Assembly (NCBI RefSeq): GCF_037975245.1
Contig: NC_092576.1
Location: 38,395,111 to 38,459,110 of the forward strand
DNA from: Apostichopus japonicus
Lineage: Eukaryota > Echinodermata > Holothuroidea > Aspidochirotida > Stichopodidae
Direction: 5' to 3'
Length of the DNA: 64,000 nucleotides
In this document: positions 10,614 through 22,624 of the stretch, one piece after another
Position numbering within the stretch: the first letter of the stretch is position 1
Layout of the letters: every line of letters starts with the position of its first letter
Translations under genes and position numbers: made by a program
The notes under the pieces: model-generated
What the model saw: the letters and a program-made list of their open reading frames with translations, nothing else
What the model was told of the DNA's origin: nothing
Databases searched by the model: none

Positions 10614-13600
10614 GTAACACACGTAATCTCAATTGGAATATATAATCGTAAGTATATGAGCGTATTATGTGGACCGTCCACATAATCTGAGACACATGAT
10701 ATTGTATAACATATTGATTCTTAAGCAAAGCTCCTCTTGAATATATTCAGAAATGATCAGCTAATCTAATTAACACTGACAGCCTTCTGAACAAGGGCCA
10801 AACCCTCAAATCTCGAAATATTTCAGTTAATCATCACTCCGTCAAACAAGGGTCTGTTTTAATCCTTTATTTTCCGAAGTTGTAGGTCTGTCTATATCAT
10901 GAGTCATTGAGCATAGAAAAATTGAAATTAAAAATAGATAGCCATATCATATTAAATGAAAGTCGGCTTACCTACATTGTAATGAAACTTGATCTCAACT
11001 TTAATTGGGAACATTGGAAATGAACCACTCCTGTAAACTGACCTCAATGACCACCGGTGCACGGGTTATGGATGGCATTGGTGCCCCCCCCCCCCCCGCA
11101 CCCTTACCCCCCCCCCCCGACTTAAAAAGAAACGTGAAAATAAAACTTACTATTACCCTTATCCTGTAAGATAATACTCATAACCATTCAAATATTAATT
11201 GTTTAAAACGAAGCTGTTAAGACAATAGTGTGTATTAGGATAGTAGTGTAACGTGAATGGTTTTTATACTCATCCGTAGTAATCTGTGCATTGAACTACA
11301 TAGCCAGCCATGTCATGAATATTTATAGTCAAGTGGTATGTAATTTAGGAGGGTTAAATGCTAATTGATGTGTTTTATAGTCTAATTAAGAGAGTTATGG
11401 GTTAAGTAAATCGGTATTACCAGTGAGTTTAATGTCTACGACATATCTGCATATGTTGAGGGGGATAATGTTGTTGTTGTTAATTAAATAGTTAAAAGAG
11501 ATTTTACGTCACATGTTGTATTGTTTTATTGCTTAGTATATGTACCAGAGTGTCACCACCTACAACAATTTTGAAAACTAATCTATATTGTAAACTTGCA
11601 TTCACATATACTAAATTCTTGTACGCAGAGATTTTTTATTTTCTTGTAATTGTAATATGGCCTGGTCTCTATTTACTACGATTAATTGATACACAAGCTA
11701 ACCACGACATTTCCATAAAGGAACTTTTGACAGTATTCTCTGCTGTGCTAATGGGACCCCGGAATGCAACAGTAGTATTGACGTTTTTGTTTAATAACCC
11801 ACGTCATCTCAATTGAAATATATAATCGTAATTGTATAATCGGTTTATGTGGATCGTCCACATTATATTATACGTATGATGTTGTATTGTTTATTGATTC
11901 TAAAACAAAACCGTATAATTGAAAATATTAAAAATTAATCAAGTACATTAATACACAATAACGGTCTTCTGAATAAGGGCTACACACCCTCAAATCTCGA
12001 CAGATTCAGTAAGGAATCAACCCGTCAAATATGGGTCTGTTTTATATCCTGTATTTACAGAACTCGTAGATCTGTTTAAATCATGTGTATTGAATGTATT
12101 TAATATATTCATAATAGGAGTATAAACGTCTTTTTTTCTGTAACACACGTAATCTCAATTGGAATATATAATCGTAAGTGTACGAGCGGATTATGTGGAC
12201 CGTCCACATAATCTTATACACATTTCATTATTTTTTATTGACTATAAACAAAAATTAGGGTTTTAAATTAATCAACTATATTAATTCAAATTAACTGTGT
12301 TCTAAGGAAGGACCCCGCGCCAAATATCGACAGATTCAGTAAGGAATCAACCCGTCAAATATGGGTCTGTTTTATATCCTGTATTTACCGAACTCGTAGA
12401 TCTGTTTAAATCATGTGTATTGAATGTATTTAATATATTCATATAGAAGTATTAACATGTTTTTTCCCCTGTAACACACGTAATCTCAATTGGAATATAT
12501 AATCGTTAGTGTACGAGCGGATTATGTGGACCGTCCACACAATCTTATACACATTTCATTGTATTGTTTATTGATTATAAACCAAAATTAGGGTTGAAAA
12601 TTTATCAACTCTATTAATTCAAAATAACTATGTTCTTAGGAAAGACCCCGCGCCAAATATAGACAGATTCAGGAAGGAATCAACCCGTCAAATATGGGTC
12701 TGTTTTATATCCTGTATTTACCGAACTCGTAGATCTGTTTAAATCATGTGTATTGAATGTATTTAATATATTCATATAGAAGTATTAACATTTGTTTTTT
12801 CTGTAACACACGTAATCTCAATTGGAATATATAATCGTAAGTGTACGAGCGGATTATGTGGACCGTCCACACAATCTTATACACATTTCATTGTATTGTT
12901 TATTGATTATAAACCAAAATTAGGGTTGAAAATTGATGAACTCTATTAATTCAAAATAACTATGTTCTTAGGAAAGACCCCGCGCCAAATATCGACAGAT
13001 TCAGGAAGGAATCAACCCGTCAAATATGGGTCTGTTTTATATCCTGTATTTACCGAACTCGTAGATCTGTTTAAATCATGTGTATTGAATGTATTTAATA
13101 TATTCATATAGAAGTATTAACATTTTTTTTTTCTGTAACACACGTAATCTCAATTGGAATATATAATCGTAAGTGTACGAGCGGATTATGTGGACCGTCC
13201 ACACAATCTTATACACATTTCATTGTATTGTTTATTGATTATAAACCAAAATTAGGGTTGAAAATTGATGAACTCTATTAATTCAAAATAACTATGTTCT
13301 TAGGAAAGACCCCGCACCAAATATCGACAGATTCAGGAAGGAATCAACCCGTCAAATATGGGTCTGTTTTATTTCCTTTAATTACTGAACTCATAGATCT
13401 GTTGAAATCACGTATCATTGAGCATATAAAGATTTATATTAAAAACAGATAACTTTATCAAATAAACATATATTTTTGCATGTCATACGGTTTACCTTTA
13501 GGCTAATATAGTCTTAACAAAACTTTATTTGGGAACATTGGAAAGAAAAAAGTGTAAGCAAGCATCAACAATCCTCGTTACATGGGTTAGGATTATTATA

Positions 13601-13776
13601 TGAAACCCGAAAGAATAACCCTAATCCTTAACCCTTAATATTAGTATGATAATACTGTTGACCGTTCACATAATAATTGTCTTAAAAGCAGCTTGTTAAG
13701 AAAGATCACAACCTAAATATTTTCTTTTGGTCTATAGAATGTATTTGGATAGTAGTATTAACGTTTTTTTTTTTTA
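10614..13776 (+). repeat. Higher-order unit 2 (3163 bp)
   Basis: The anchor is at 10614 and monomer landmarks are at 12140, 12471, 12803 and 13135. It carries long C-runs near 11085-11119 and the CACCTACAACAATTTTG variant near 11557, both shared with unit 5. Confidence 0.85.
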
Positions 13777-14768
13777 GTAACACACGTAATCTCAATTGGA
13801 ATATATAATCGTAAGTATATGAGCGTATTATGTGGACCGTCCACATAATCTGAGACACATGATATTGTATAACATATTGATTCTTAAGCAAAGCTCCTCT
13901 TGAATATATTCAGAAATGATCAGCTAATCTAATTAACACTGACAGCCTTCTGAACAAGGGCCAAACCCTCAAATCTCGAAATATTTCAGTTAATCATCAC
14001 TCCGTCAAACAAGGGTCTGTTTATATCCTTTATTTTCCGAAGTTGTAGGTCTGTCTATATCATGTGTCATTGAGCATAGAAAAATTGAAATTAAAAATAG
14101 ATAGCCATATCATATTAAATGAAAGTCGGCTTACCTACATTGTAATGAAACTTGATCTCAACTTTAATTGGGAACATTGGAAATGAACCACTCCTGTAAA
14201 CTGACCTCAATGACCACCGGTGCACGGGTTATGATTGGCATTGGTGCCCCCCCCCCCGTACCCTTACCCCCGACTTAAAAAGAACAGTGAAAATAAAACT
14301 TACTATTACCCTTATCCTGTAAGATAATACTCATAACCATTCAAATATTAATTGTTTAAAACGAAGCTGTTAAGACAATAGTGTGTATTAGGATAGTAGT
14401 GTAACGTGAATGGTTTTCATACTCATCCGTAGTAAGCTGTGCATTGAACTACATAGCCAGCCATGTCATGAATATTTATAGTCAAGTGGTATGTAATTTA
14501 GGAGGGTTAAATGCTTATTGATGTGTTTTATAATCTAATTAAGAGAGTTATGGGTTAAGTAAATCGGTATTACCAGTGAGTTTAATGTCTACGACATATC
14601 TGCATATGTTGAGGGGGATAATGTTGTTGTTGTTCATGAAATAGTTAAAGAGATTTTACGCCACATGTTGTATTGTTTTATTGCTTAGTATATGTACCAG
14701 AGTGTCACCACCTACAAAAATTTTGAAAACTAATCTATATTGTAAACTTGCATTCACATATACTAAAT

Positions 14769-14934
14769 ATAAAATATGTAGTATCTGTTCCCTTCGGGAA
14801 TGGTGATACACACCTGACGATGATCACACAGTCACAGTCCCGATGCAAGGGGACTGGGGCTGAGAGCGGATCAGTCGTTTGGTAGTTTGGTTTTCGTGCC
14901 CAGGTTCTTTCCTGGGTGACTTTTTCTTAAAAAG
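14769..14934 (+). pseudogene. 5'-deleted U2-like unit (first of tandem pair)
   Basis: This unit is nearly identical to the second unit from the GTAGTATCTGTTC motif onwards, including the C/G hairpin at CCCAGG..CCTGGG. It lacks about 28 bases that correspond to the conserved 5' stem-loop of U2. After a short ATAAAAT leader it enters directly at the branch-site recognition region. Missing its 5' domain, it cannot be a normal U2 RNA. Confidence 0.7.
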
Positions 14935-14949
14935 TATACTAAATATAAA

Positions 14950-15140
14950 ATCGCTTCTCGGCCTTTTGGCTAAGATCATGTGTAGTATCTGTTCCCTTCG
15001 GGAATGGTGATACACACCTGACGATGATCACACAGTCACAGTCCCGATGCAAGGGGACTGGGGCTGAGAGCGGATCAGTCGTTTGGTAGTTTGGTTTTCG
15101 TGCCCAGGTTCTTTCCTGGGTGACTTTTTCTTAAAAAGTA
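14950..15140 (+). ncRNA. U2 snRNA-like sequence with U2 5' domain and unfamiliar 3' body
   Basis: The first 45 bases match the canonical animal U2 snRNA 5' domain with one mismatch, including CTTCTCGGCCTTTTGGCT (stem-loop I) and the branch-site pairing motif GTAGTA. U2 pairs with the intron branch point in the spliceosome. After GTATCTGTTC the sequence departs from textbook U2. It has a TTCG-capped hairpin (CCCTTCGGG) closed by GTATC/GATAC, then an unfamiliar GC-richer body, a GGTTTTCG stretch that could stand for an Sm-like site, and a terminal hairpin CCCAGG-TTCTTT-CCTGGG followed by a T-run. It sits inside a satellite between target-site copies, so it is probably a retroposed or SINE-like copy rather than the working gene. 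It could instead be a divergent U2 variant. No upstream snRNA promoter is evident. Confidence 0.5.
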
Positions 15141-17309
15141 TATACTAAATTCTTGTATGCAGAGATTTTTTATTTTCTTGTAATTGTAATATGGCCTGGT
15201 CTCTATTTACTACGATTAATTGATACACAAGCTAACCACGACATTTCCATAAAGGAACTTTTGACAGTATTCTCTGCTGTGCTAATGGGACCCCGGAATG
15301 CAACAGTAGTATTGACGTTTTTGTTTAATAACCCACGTCATCTCAATTGAAATATATAATCGTAATTGTATAATCGGTTTATGTGGATCGTCCACATTAT
15401 ATTATACGTATGATGTTGTATTGTTTATTGATTCTAAAACAAAACCGTATAATTGAAAATATTAAAAATTAATCAAGTACATTAATACACAATAACGGTC
15501 TTCTGAATAAGGGCTACACACCCTCAAATCTCGACAGATTCAGTAAGGAATCAACCCGTCAAATATGGGTCTGTTTTATATCCTGTATTTACAGAACTCG
15601 TAGATCTGTTTAAATCATGTGTATTGAATGTATTTAATATATTCATAATAGGAGTATAAACGTCTTTTTTTCTGTAACACACGTAATCTCAATTGGAATA
15701 TATAATCGTAAGTGTACGAGCGGATTATGTGGACCGTCCACATAATCTTATACACATTTCATTATTTTTTATTGACTATAAACAAAAATTAGGGTTTTAA
15801 ATTAATCAACTATATTAATTCAAATTAACTGTGTTCTAAGGAAGGACCCCGCGCCAAATATCGACAGATTCAGTAAGGAATCAACCCGTCAAATATGGGT
15901 CTGTTTTATATCCTGTATTTACCGAACTCGTAGATCTGTTTAAATCATGTGTATTGAATGTATTTAATATATTCATATAGAAGTATTAACATGTTTTTTC
16001 CCCTGTAACACACGTAATCTCAATTGGAATATATAATCGTTAGTGTACGAGCGGATTATGTGGACCGTCCACACAATCTTATACACATTTCATTGTATTG
16101 TTTATTGATTATAAACCAAAATTAGGGTTGAAAATTGATGAACTCTATTAATTCAAAATAACTATGTTCTTAGGAAAGACCCCGCGCCAAATATAGACAG
16201 ATTCAGGAAGGAATCAACCCGTCAAATATGGGTCTGTTTTATATCCTGTATTTACCGAACTCGTAGATCTGTTTAAATCATGTGTATTGAATGTATTTAA
16301 TATATTCATATAGAAGTATTAACATTTTTTTTTTCTGTAACACACGTAATCTCAATTGGAATATATAATCGTAAGTGTACGAGCGGATTATGTGGACCGT
16401 CCACACAATCTTATACACATTTCATTGTATTGTTTATTGATTATAAACCAAAATTAGGGTTGAAAATTGATGAACTCTATTAATTCAAAATAACTATGTT
16501 CTTAGGAAAGACCCCGCGCCAAATATCGATAGATTCAGGAAGGAATCAACCCGTCAAATATGGGTCTGTTTTATATCCTGTATTTACCGAACTCGTAGAT
16601 CTGTTTAAATCATGTGTATTGAATGTATTTAATATATTCATATAGAAGTATTAACATTTTTTTTTCTGTAACACACGTAATCTCAATTGGAATATATAAT
16701 CGTAAGTGTACGAGCGGATTATGTGGACCGTCCACACAATCTTATACACATTTCATTGTATTGTTTATTGATTATAAACCAAAATTAGGGTTGAAAATTC
16801 ATGAACTCTATTAATTCAAAATAACTATGTTCTTAGGAAAGACCCCGCACCAAATATCGACAGATTCAGGAAGGAATCAACCCGTCAAATATGGGTCTGT
16901 TTTATTTCCTTTAATTACTGAACTCATAGATCTGTTGAAATCACGTATCATTGAGCATATAAAGATTTATATTAAAAACAGATAACTTTATCAAATAAAC
17001 ATATATTTTTGCATGTCATACGGTTTACCTTTAGGCTAATGTAGTCTTAACAAAACTTTATTTGGGAACATTGGAAAGAAAAAAGTGTAAGCAAGCATCA
17101 ACAATCCTCGTTACATGGGTTAGGATTATTATATGAAACCCGAAAGAATAACCCTAATCCTTAACCCTTAATATTAGTATGATAATACTGTTGACCGTTC
17201 ACATAATAATTGTCTTAAAAGCAGCTTGTTAAGAAAGATCACAACCTAAATATTTTCTTTTGGTCTATAGAATGTATTTGGATAGTAGTATTAACGTTTT
17301 TTTTTTTTA

Positions 17310-19797
17310 GTAACACACGTAATCTCAATTGGAATATATAATCGTAAGTATATGAGCGTATTATGTGGACCGTCCACATAATCTGAGACACATGATATTG
17401 TATAACATATTGATTCTTAAGCAAAGCTCCTCTTGAATATATTCAGAAATGATCAGCTAATCTAATTAACACTGACAGCCTTCTGAACAAGGGCCAAACC
17501 CTCAAATCTCGAAATATTTCAGTTAATCATCACTCCGTCAAACAAGGGTCTGTTTATATCCTTTATTTTCTGAAGTTGTAGGTCTATCTATATCATGTGT
17601 CATTGAGCATAGAAAAATTGAAATTAAAAATAGATAGCCATATCATATTAAATGAAAGTCGGCTTACCTACATTGTAATGAAACTTGATCTCAACTTTAA
17701 TTGGGAACATTGGAAATGAACCACTCCTGTAAACTGACCTCAATGACCACCGGTGCACGGGTTATGATTGGCATTGGTGCCCCACCCCCCCGCACCCTTA
17801 CCCCCGACTTAAAAAGAACAGTGAAAATAAAACTTACTATTACCCTTATCCTGTAAGATAATACTCATAACCATTCAAATATTAATTGTTTAAAACGAAG
17901 CTGTTAAGACAATAGTGTGTATTAGGATAGTAGTGTAACGTGAATGGTTTTCATACTCATCCGTAGTAAGCTGTGCATTGAACTACATAGCCAGCCATGT
18001 CATGAATATTTATAGTCAAGTGGTATGTAATTTAGGAGGGTTAAATGCTTATTGATGTGTTTTATAGTCTAATTAAGAGAGTTATGGGTTAAGTAAATCG
18101 GTATTACCAGTGAGTTTAATGTCTACGACATATCTGCATATGTTGAGGGGGATAATGTTGTTGTTGTTCATGAAATAGTTAAAGAGATTTTACGTCACAT
18201 GTTGTATTGTTTTATTGCTTAGTATATGTACCAGAGTGTCACCATTTGCAGAGGTTTTGAAAATTAATCTACATTGTAAACTTGCATTCACATATACTAA
18301 ATTCTTGTACGCATAGATTTTTTATTTTCTTGTAATTGTAATATGGCCCGGTCTCTTTTTACTACGATTAATTGATACACAAGCTAACCACGACATTTCC
18401 ATAAAGGAACTTTTGACAGTATTCTCTGCTATGCTAATGGGCCCCCGGAATGCAACAGTAGTATTGACGTTTTTGTTTAATAACCCACGTCATCTCAATT
18501 GAAATATATAATCGTAATTGTATAATCGGTTTATGTGGATCGTCCACATTATATTATACGTATGATGTTGTATTGTTTATTGATTCTAAACCAAAACCGT
18601 ATAATTGAAAATATTAAAAATTAATCAAGTACATTAATACACAATAACGGTCTTCTGAATAAGGGCTACACACCCTCAAATCTCGACAGATTCAGTAAGG
18701 AATCAACCCGTCAAATATGGGTCTGTTTTATATCATGTATTTACAGAACTCGAAGATCTGTTTAAATCATGTGTATTGAATGTATTTAATATATTCATAA
18801 TAGGAGTATAAACGTCTTTTTTTCTGTAACACACGTAATCTCAATTGGAATATATAATCGTAAGTGTACGAGCGGATTATGTGGACCGTCCACATAATCT
18901 TATACACATTTCATTATTTTTTATTGACTATAAACAAAAATTAGGGTTTTAAATTAATCAACTATATTAATTCAAAATAACTGTGTTCTAAGGAAGGACC
19001 CCGCGCCAAATATCGACAGATTCAGTAAAGAATCAACCCGTCAAATATGGGTCTGTTTCATACCCTGTATTTACCGAACTCGTAGATCCGTTTGAATCAT
19101 GTGTATTGAATGTATTTAATATATTCATATAGCAGTATTAACATTTTTTTTTTCCTGTAACACACGTAATCTCAATTGGAATATATAATCGTTAGTGTAC
19201 GAGCGGATTATGTGGACCGTCCACACAATCTTATACACATTTCATTGTATTGTTTATTGATTATAAACCAAAATTAGGGTTGAAAATTGATGAACTCTAT
19301 TAATTCAAAATAACTATGTTCTTAGGAAAGACCCCGCACCAAATATCGACAGATTCAGGAAGGAATCAACCCGTCAAATATGGGTCTGTTTTATTTCCTT
19401 TAATTACTGAACTCATAGATCTGTTGAAATCACGTACCATTGAGCATATAAAGATTTATATTAAAAACAGATAACTTTATCAAATAAACATATATTTTTG
19501 CATGTCATAAGGTTTACCTTTAGGCTAATATAGTCTTAACAAAACTTTATTTGGGAACATTGGGAAGAAAAAAGTGTAAGCAAGCATCAACAATCCTCGT
19601 TACATGGGTTAGGATTATTATATGAAACCCGAAAGAATAACCCTAATCCTTAACCCTTAATATTAGTATGATAATACTGTTGACCGTTCACATAATAATT
19701 GTCTTAAAAGCAGCTTGTTAAGAAAGATCACAACCTAAATATTTTCTTTTGGTCTATAAAATGTATTTGGATAGTAGTATTAACGTTTTTTTTTTTA
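17310..19797 (+). repeat. Higher-order unit 4 (2488 bp)
   Basis: The anchor is at 17310 and monomer landmarks are at 18826 and 19157. Length and variant bases (TTTGCAGAGG near 18245) match unit 1 closely, so the two probably share a recent common copy. Confidence 0.85.
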
Positions 19798-22624
19798 GTA
19801 ACACACGTAATCTCAATTGGAATATATAATCGTAAGTATATGAGCGTATTATGTGGACCGTCCACATAATCTGAGACACATGATATTGTATAACATATTG
19901 ATTCTTAAGCAAAGCTCCTCTTGAATATATTCAGAAATGATCAGCTAATCTAATTAACACTGACAGCCTTCTGAACAAGGGCCAAACCCTCAAATCTCGA
20001 AATATTTCAGTTAATCATCACTCCGTCAAACAAGGGTCTGTTTATATCCTTTATTTTCCGAAGTTGTAGGTCTGTCTATATCATGTGTCATTGAGCATAG
20101 AAAAATTGGAATTAAAAATAGATAGCCATATCATATTAAATGAAAGTCGGCTTACCTACATTGTAATGAAACTTGATCTCAACTTTAATTGGGAACATTG
20201 GAAATGAACCACTCCTGTAAACTGACCTCAATGACCACCGGTGCACGGGTTATGGATGGCATTGGTGCCCCCCCCCCCGCACCCTTACCCCCCCCCCCCG
20301 ACTTAAAAAGAAACGTGAAAATAAAACTTACTATTACCCTTATCCTGTAAGATAATACTCATAACCATTCAAATATTAATTGTTTAAAACGAAGCTGTTA
20401 AGACAATAGTGTGTATTAGGATAGTAGTGTAACGTGAATGGTTTTTATACTCATCCGTAGTAATCTGTGCATTGAACTACATAGCCAGCCATGTCATGAA
20501 TATTTATAGTCAAGTGGTATGTAATTTAGGAGGGTTAAATGCTAATTGATGTGTTTTATAGTCTAATTAAGAGAGTTATGGGTTAAGTAAATCGGTATTA
20601 CCAGTGAGTTTAATGTCTACGACATATCTGCATATGTTGAGGGGGATAATGTTGTTGTTGTTAATTAAATAGCTAAAAGAGATTTTACGTCACATGTTGT
20701 ATTGTTTTATTGCTTAGTATATGTACCAGAGTGTCACCACCTACAACAATTTTGAAAACTAATCTATATTGTAAACTTGCATTCACATATACTAAATTCT
20801 TGTACGCAGAGATTTTTTATTTTCTTGTAATTGTAATATGGCCTGGTCTCTATTTACTACGATTAATTGATACACAAGCTAACCACGACATTTCCATAAA
20901 GGAACTTTTGACAGTATTCTCTGCTGTGCTAATGGGACCCCGGAATGCAACAGTAGTATTGACGTTTTTGTTTAATAACCCACGTCATCTCAATTGAAAT
21001 ATATAATCGTAATTGTATAATCGGTTTATGTGGATCGTCCACATTATATTATACGTATGATGTTGTATTGTTTATTGATTCTAAAACAAAACCGTATAAT
21101 TGAAAATATTAAAAATTAATCAAGTACATTAATACACAATAACGGTCTTCTGAATAAGGGCTACACACCCTCAAATCTCGACAGATTCAGTAAGGAATCA
21201 ACCCGTCAAATATGGGTCTGTTTTATATCCTGTATTTACCGAACTCGTAGATCTGTTTAAATCATGTGTATTGAATGTATTTAATATATTCATAATAGGA
21301 GTATAAACGTCTTTTTTTCTGTAACACACGTAATCTCAATTGGAATATATAATCGTAAGTGTACGAGCGGATTATGTGGACCGTCCACATAATCTTATAC
21401 ACATTTCATTGTATTTTTTATTGACTATAATCAAAAATTAGGGTTTTAAATTAATCAACTATATTAATTCAAAATAACTGTGTTCTAAGGAAGGACCCCG
21501 CGCCAAATATCGACAGATTCAGTAAGGAATCAACCCGTCAAATATGGGTCTGTTTTATATCCTGTATTTACCGAACTCGTAGATCTGTTTAAATCATGTG
21601 TATTGAATGTATTTAATATATTCATATAGAAGTATTAACATGTTTTTTCCCTGTAACACACGTAATCTCAATTGGAATATATAATCGTTAGTGTACGAGT
21701 GGATTATGTGGACCGTCCACACAATCTTATACACATTTCATTGTATTGTTTATTGATTATAAACCAAAATTAGGGTTGAAAATTGATGAACTCTATTAAT
21801 TCAAAATAACTATGTTCTTAGGAAAGACCCCGCGCCAAATATAGACAGATTCAGGAAGGAATCAACCCGTCAAATATGGGTCTGTTTTATATCCTGTATT
21901 TACCGAACTCGTAGATCTGTTTAAATCATGTGTATTGAATGTATTTAATATATTCATATAGAAGTATTAACATTTTTTTTTTCTGTAACACACGTAATCT
22001 CAATTGGAATATATAATCGTAAGTGTACGAGCGGATTATGTGGACCGTCCACACAATCTTATACACATTTCATTGTATTGTTTATTGATTATAAACCAAA
22101 ATTAGGGTTGAAAATTTATCAACTCTATTAATTCAAAATAACTATGTTCTTAGGAAAGACCCCGCACCAAATATCGACAGATTCAGGAAGGAATCAACCC
22201 GTCAAATATGGGTCTGTTTTATTTCCTTTAATTACTGAACTCATAGATCTGTTGAAATCACGTATCATTGAGCATATAAAGATTTATATTAAAAACAGAT
22301 AACTTTATCAAATAAACATATATTTTTGCATGTCATACGGTTTACCTTTAGGCTAATATAGTCTAAACAAAACTTTATTTGGGAACATTGGAAAGAAAAA
22401 AGTGTAAGCAAGCATCAACAATCCTCGTTACATGGGTTAGGATTATTATAGGAAACCCGAAAGAATAACCCTAATCCTTAACCCTTAATATTAGTATGAT
22501 AATACTGTTGACCGTTCACATAATAATTGTCTTAAAAGCAGCTTGTTAAGAAAGATCACAACCTAAATATTTTCTTTTGGTCTATAGAATGTATTTGGAT
22601 AGTAGTATTAACGTTTTTTTTTTT
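19798..22624 (+). repeat. Higher-order unit 5 (2827 bp)
   Basis: The anchor is at 19798 and monomer landmarks are at 21321, 21653 and 21985. It shares the long C-runs, the AATCTGTGC variant and TTAATTAAATAG with unit 2. Confidence 0.85.

Larger units (their letters stand above)
14759..15150 (+). mobile_element. Tandem U2-like insertion with triple target-site copy
   Basis: TATACTAAAT occurs at 14759-14768, 14935-14944 and 15141-15150, flanking and separating two U2-like units of 166 and 196 bp. The other array units have only one TATACTAAAT at the equivalent place (for example near 11609), so they act as the empty site. Duplicated target sequence is the usual mark of retroposition or transposition. 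The extra copy in the middle fits a later tandem duplication by unequal exchange between the target copies. The insertion is younger than the array because no other unit has it. Confidence 0.85.
13777..17309 (+). repeat. Higher-order unit 3 (3533 bp, with U2-like insertion)
   Basis: The anchor is at 13777 and monomer landmarks are at 15674, 16005, 16337 and 16668. The first block is 1897 bp instead of about 1515 because of the 382-bp insertion ending at 15150. Confidence 0.85.

Noticed and set aside
11529-11816. 95-codon open frame recurring in several satellite units (also 15153-15350 and 20710-20997)
   Set aside because: It recurs only because the DNA repeats. It is broken in units 1, 4, 6 and 7, crosses T-tracts, and shows no domain or codon bias. 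One copy is split by the U2-like insertion.
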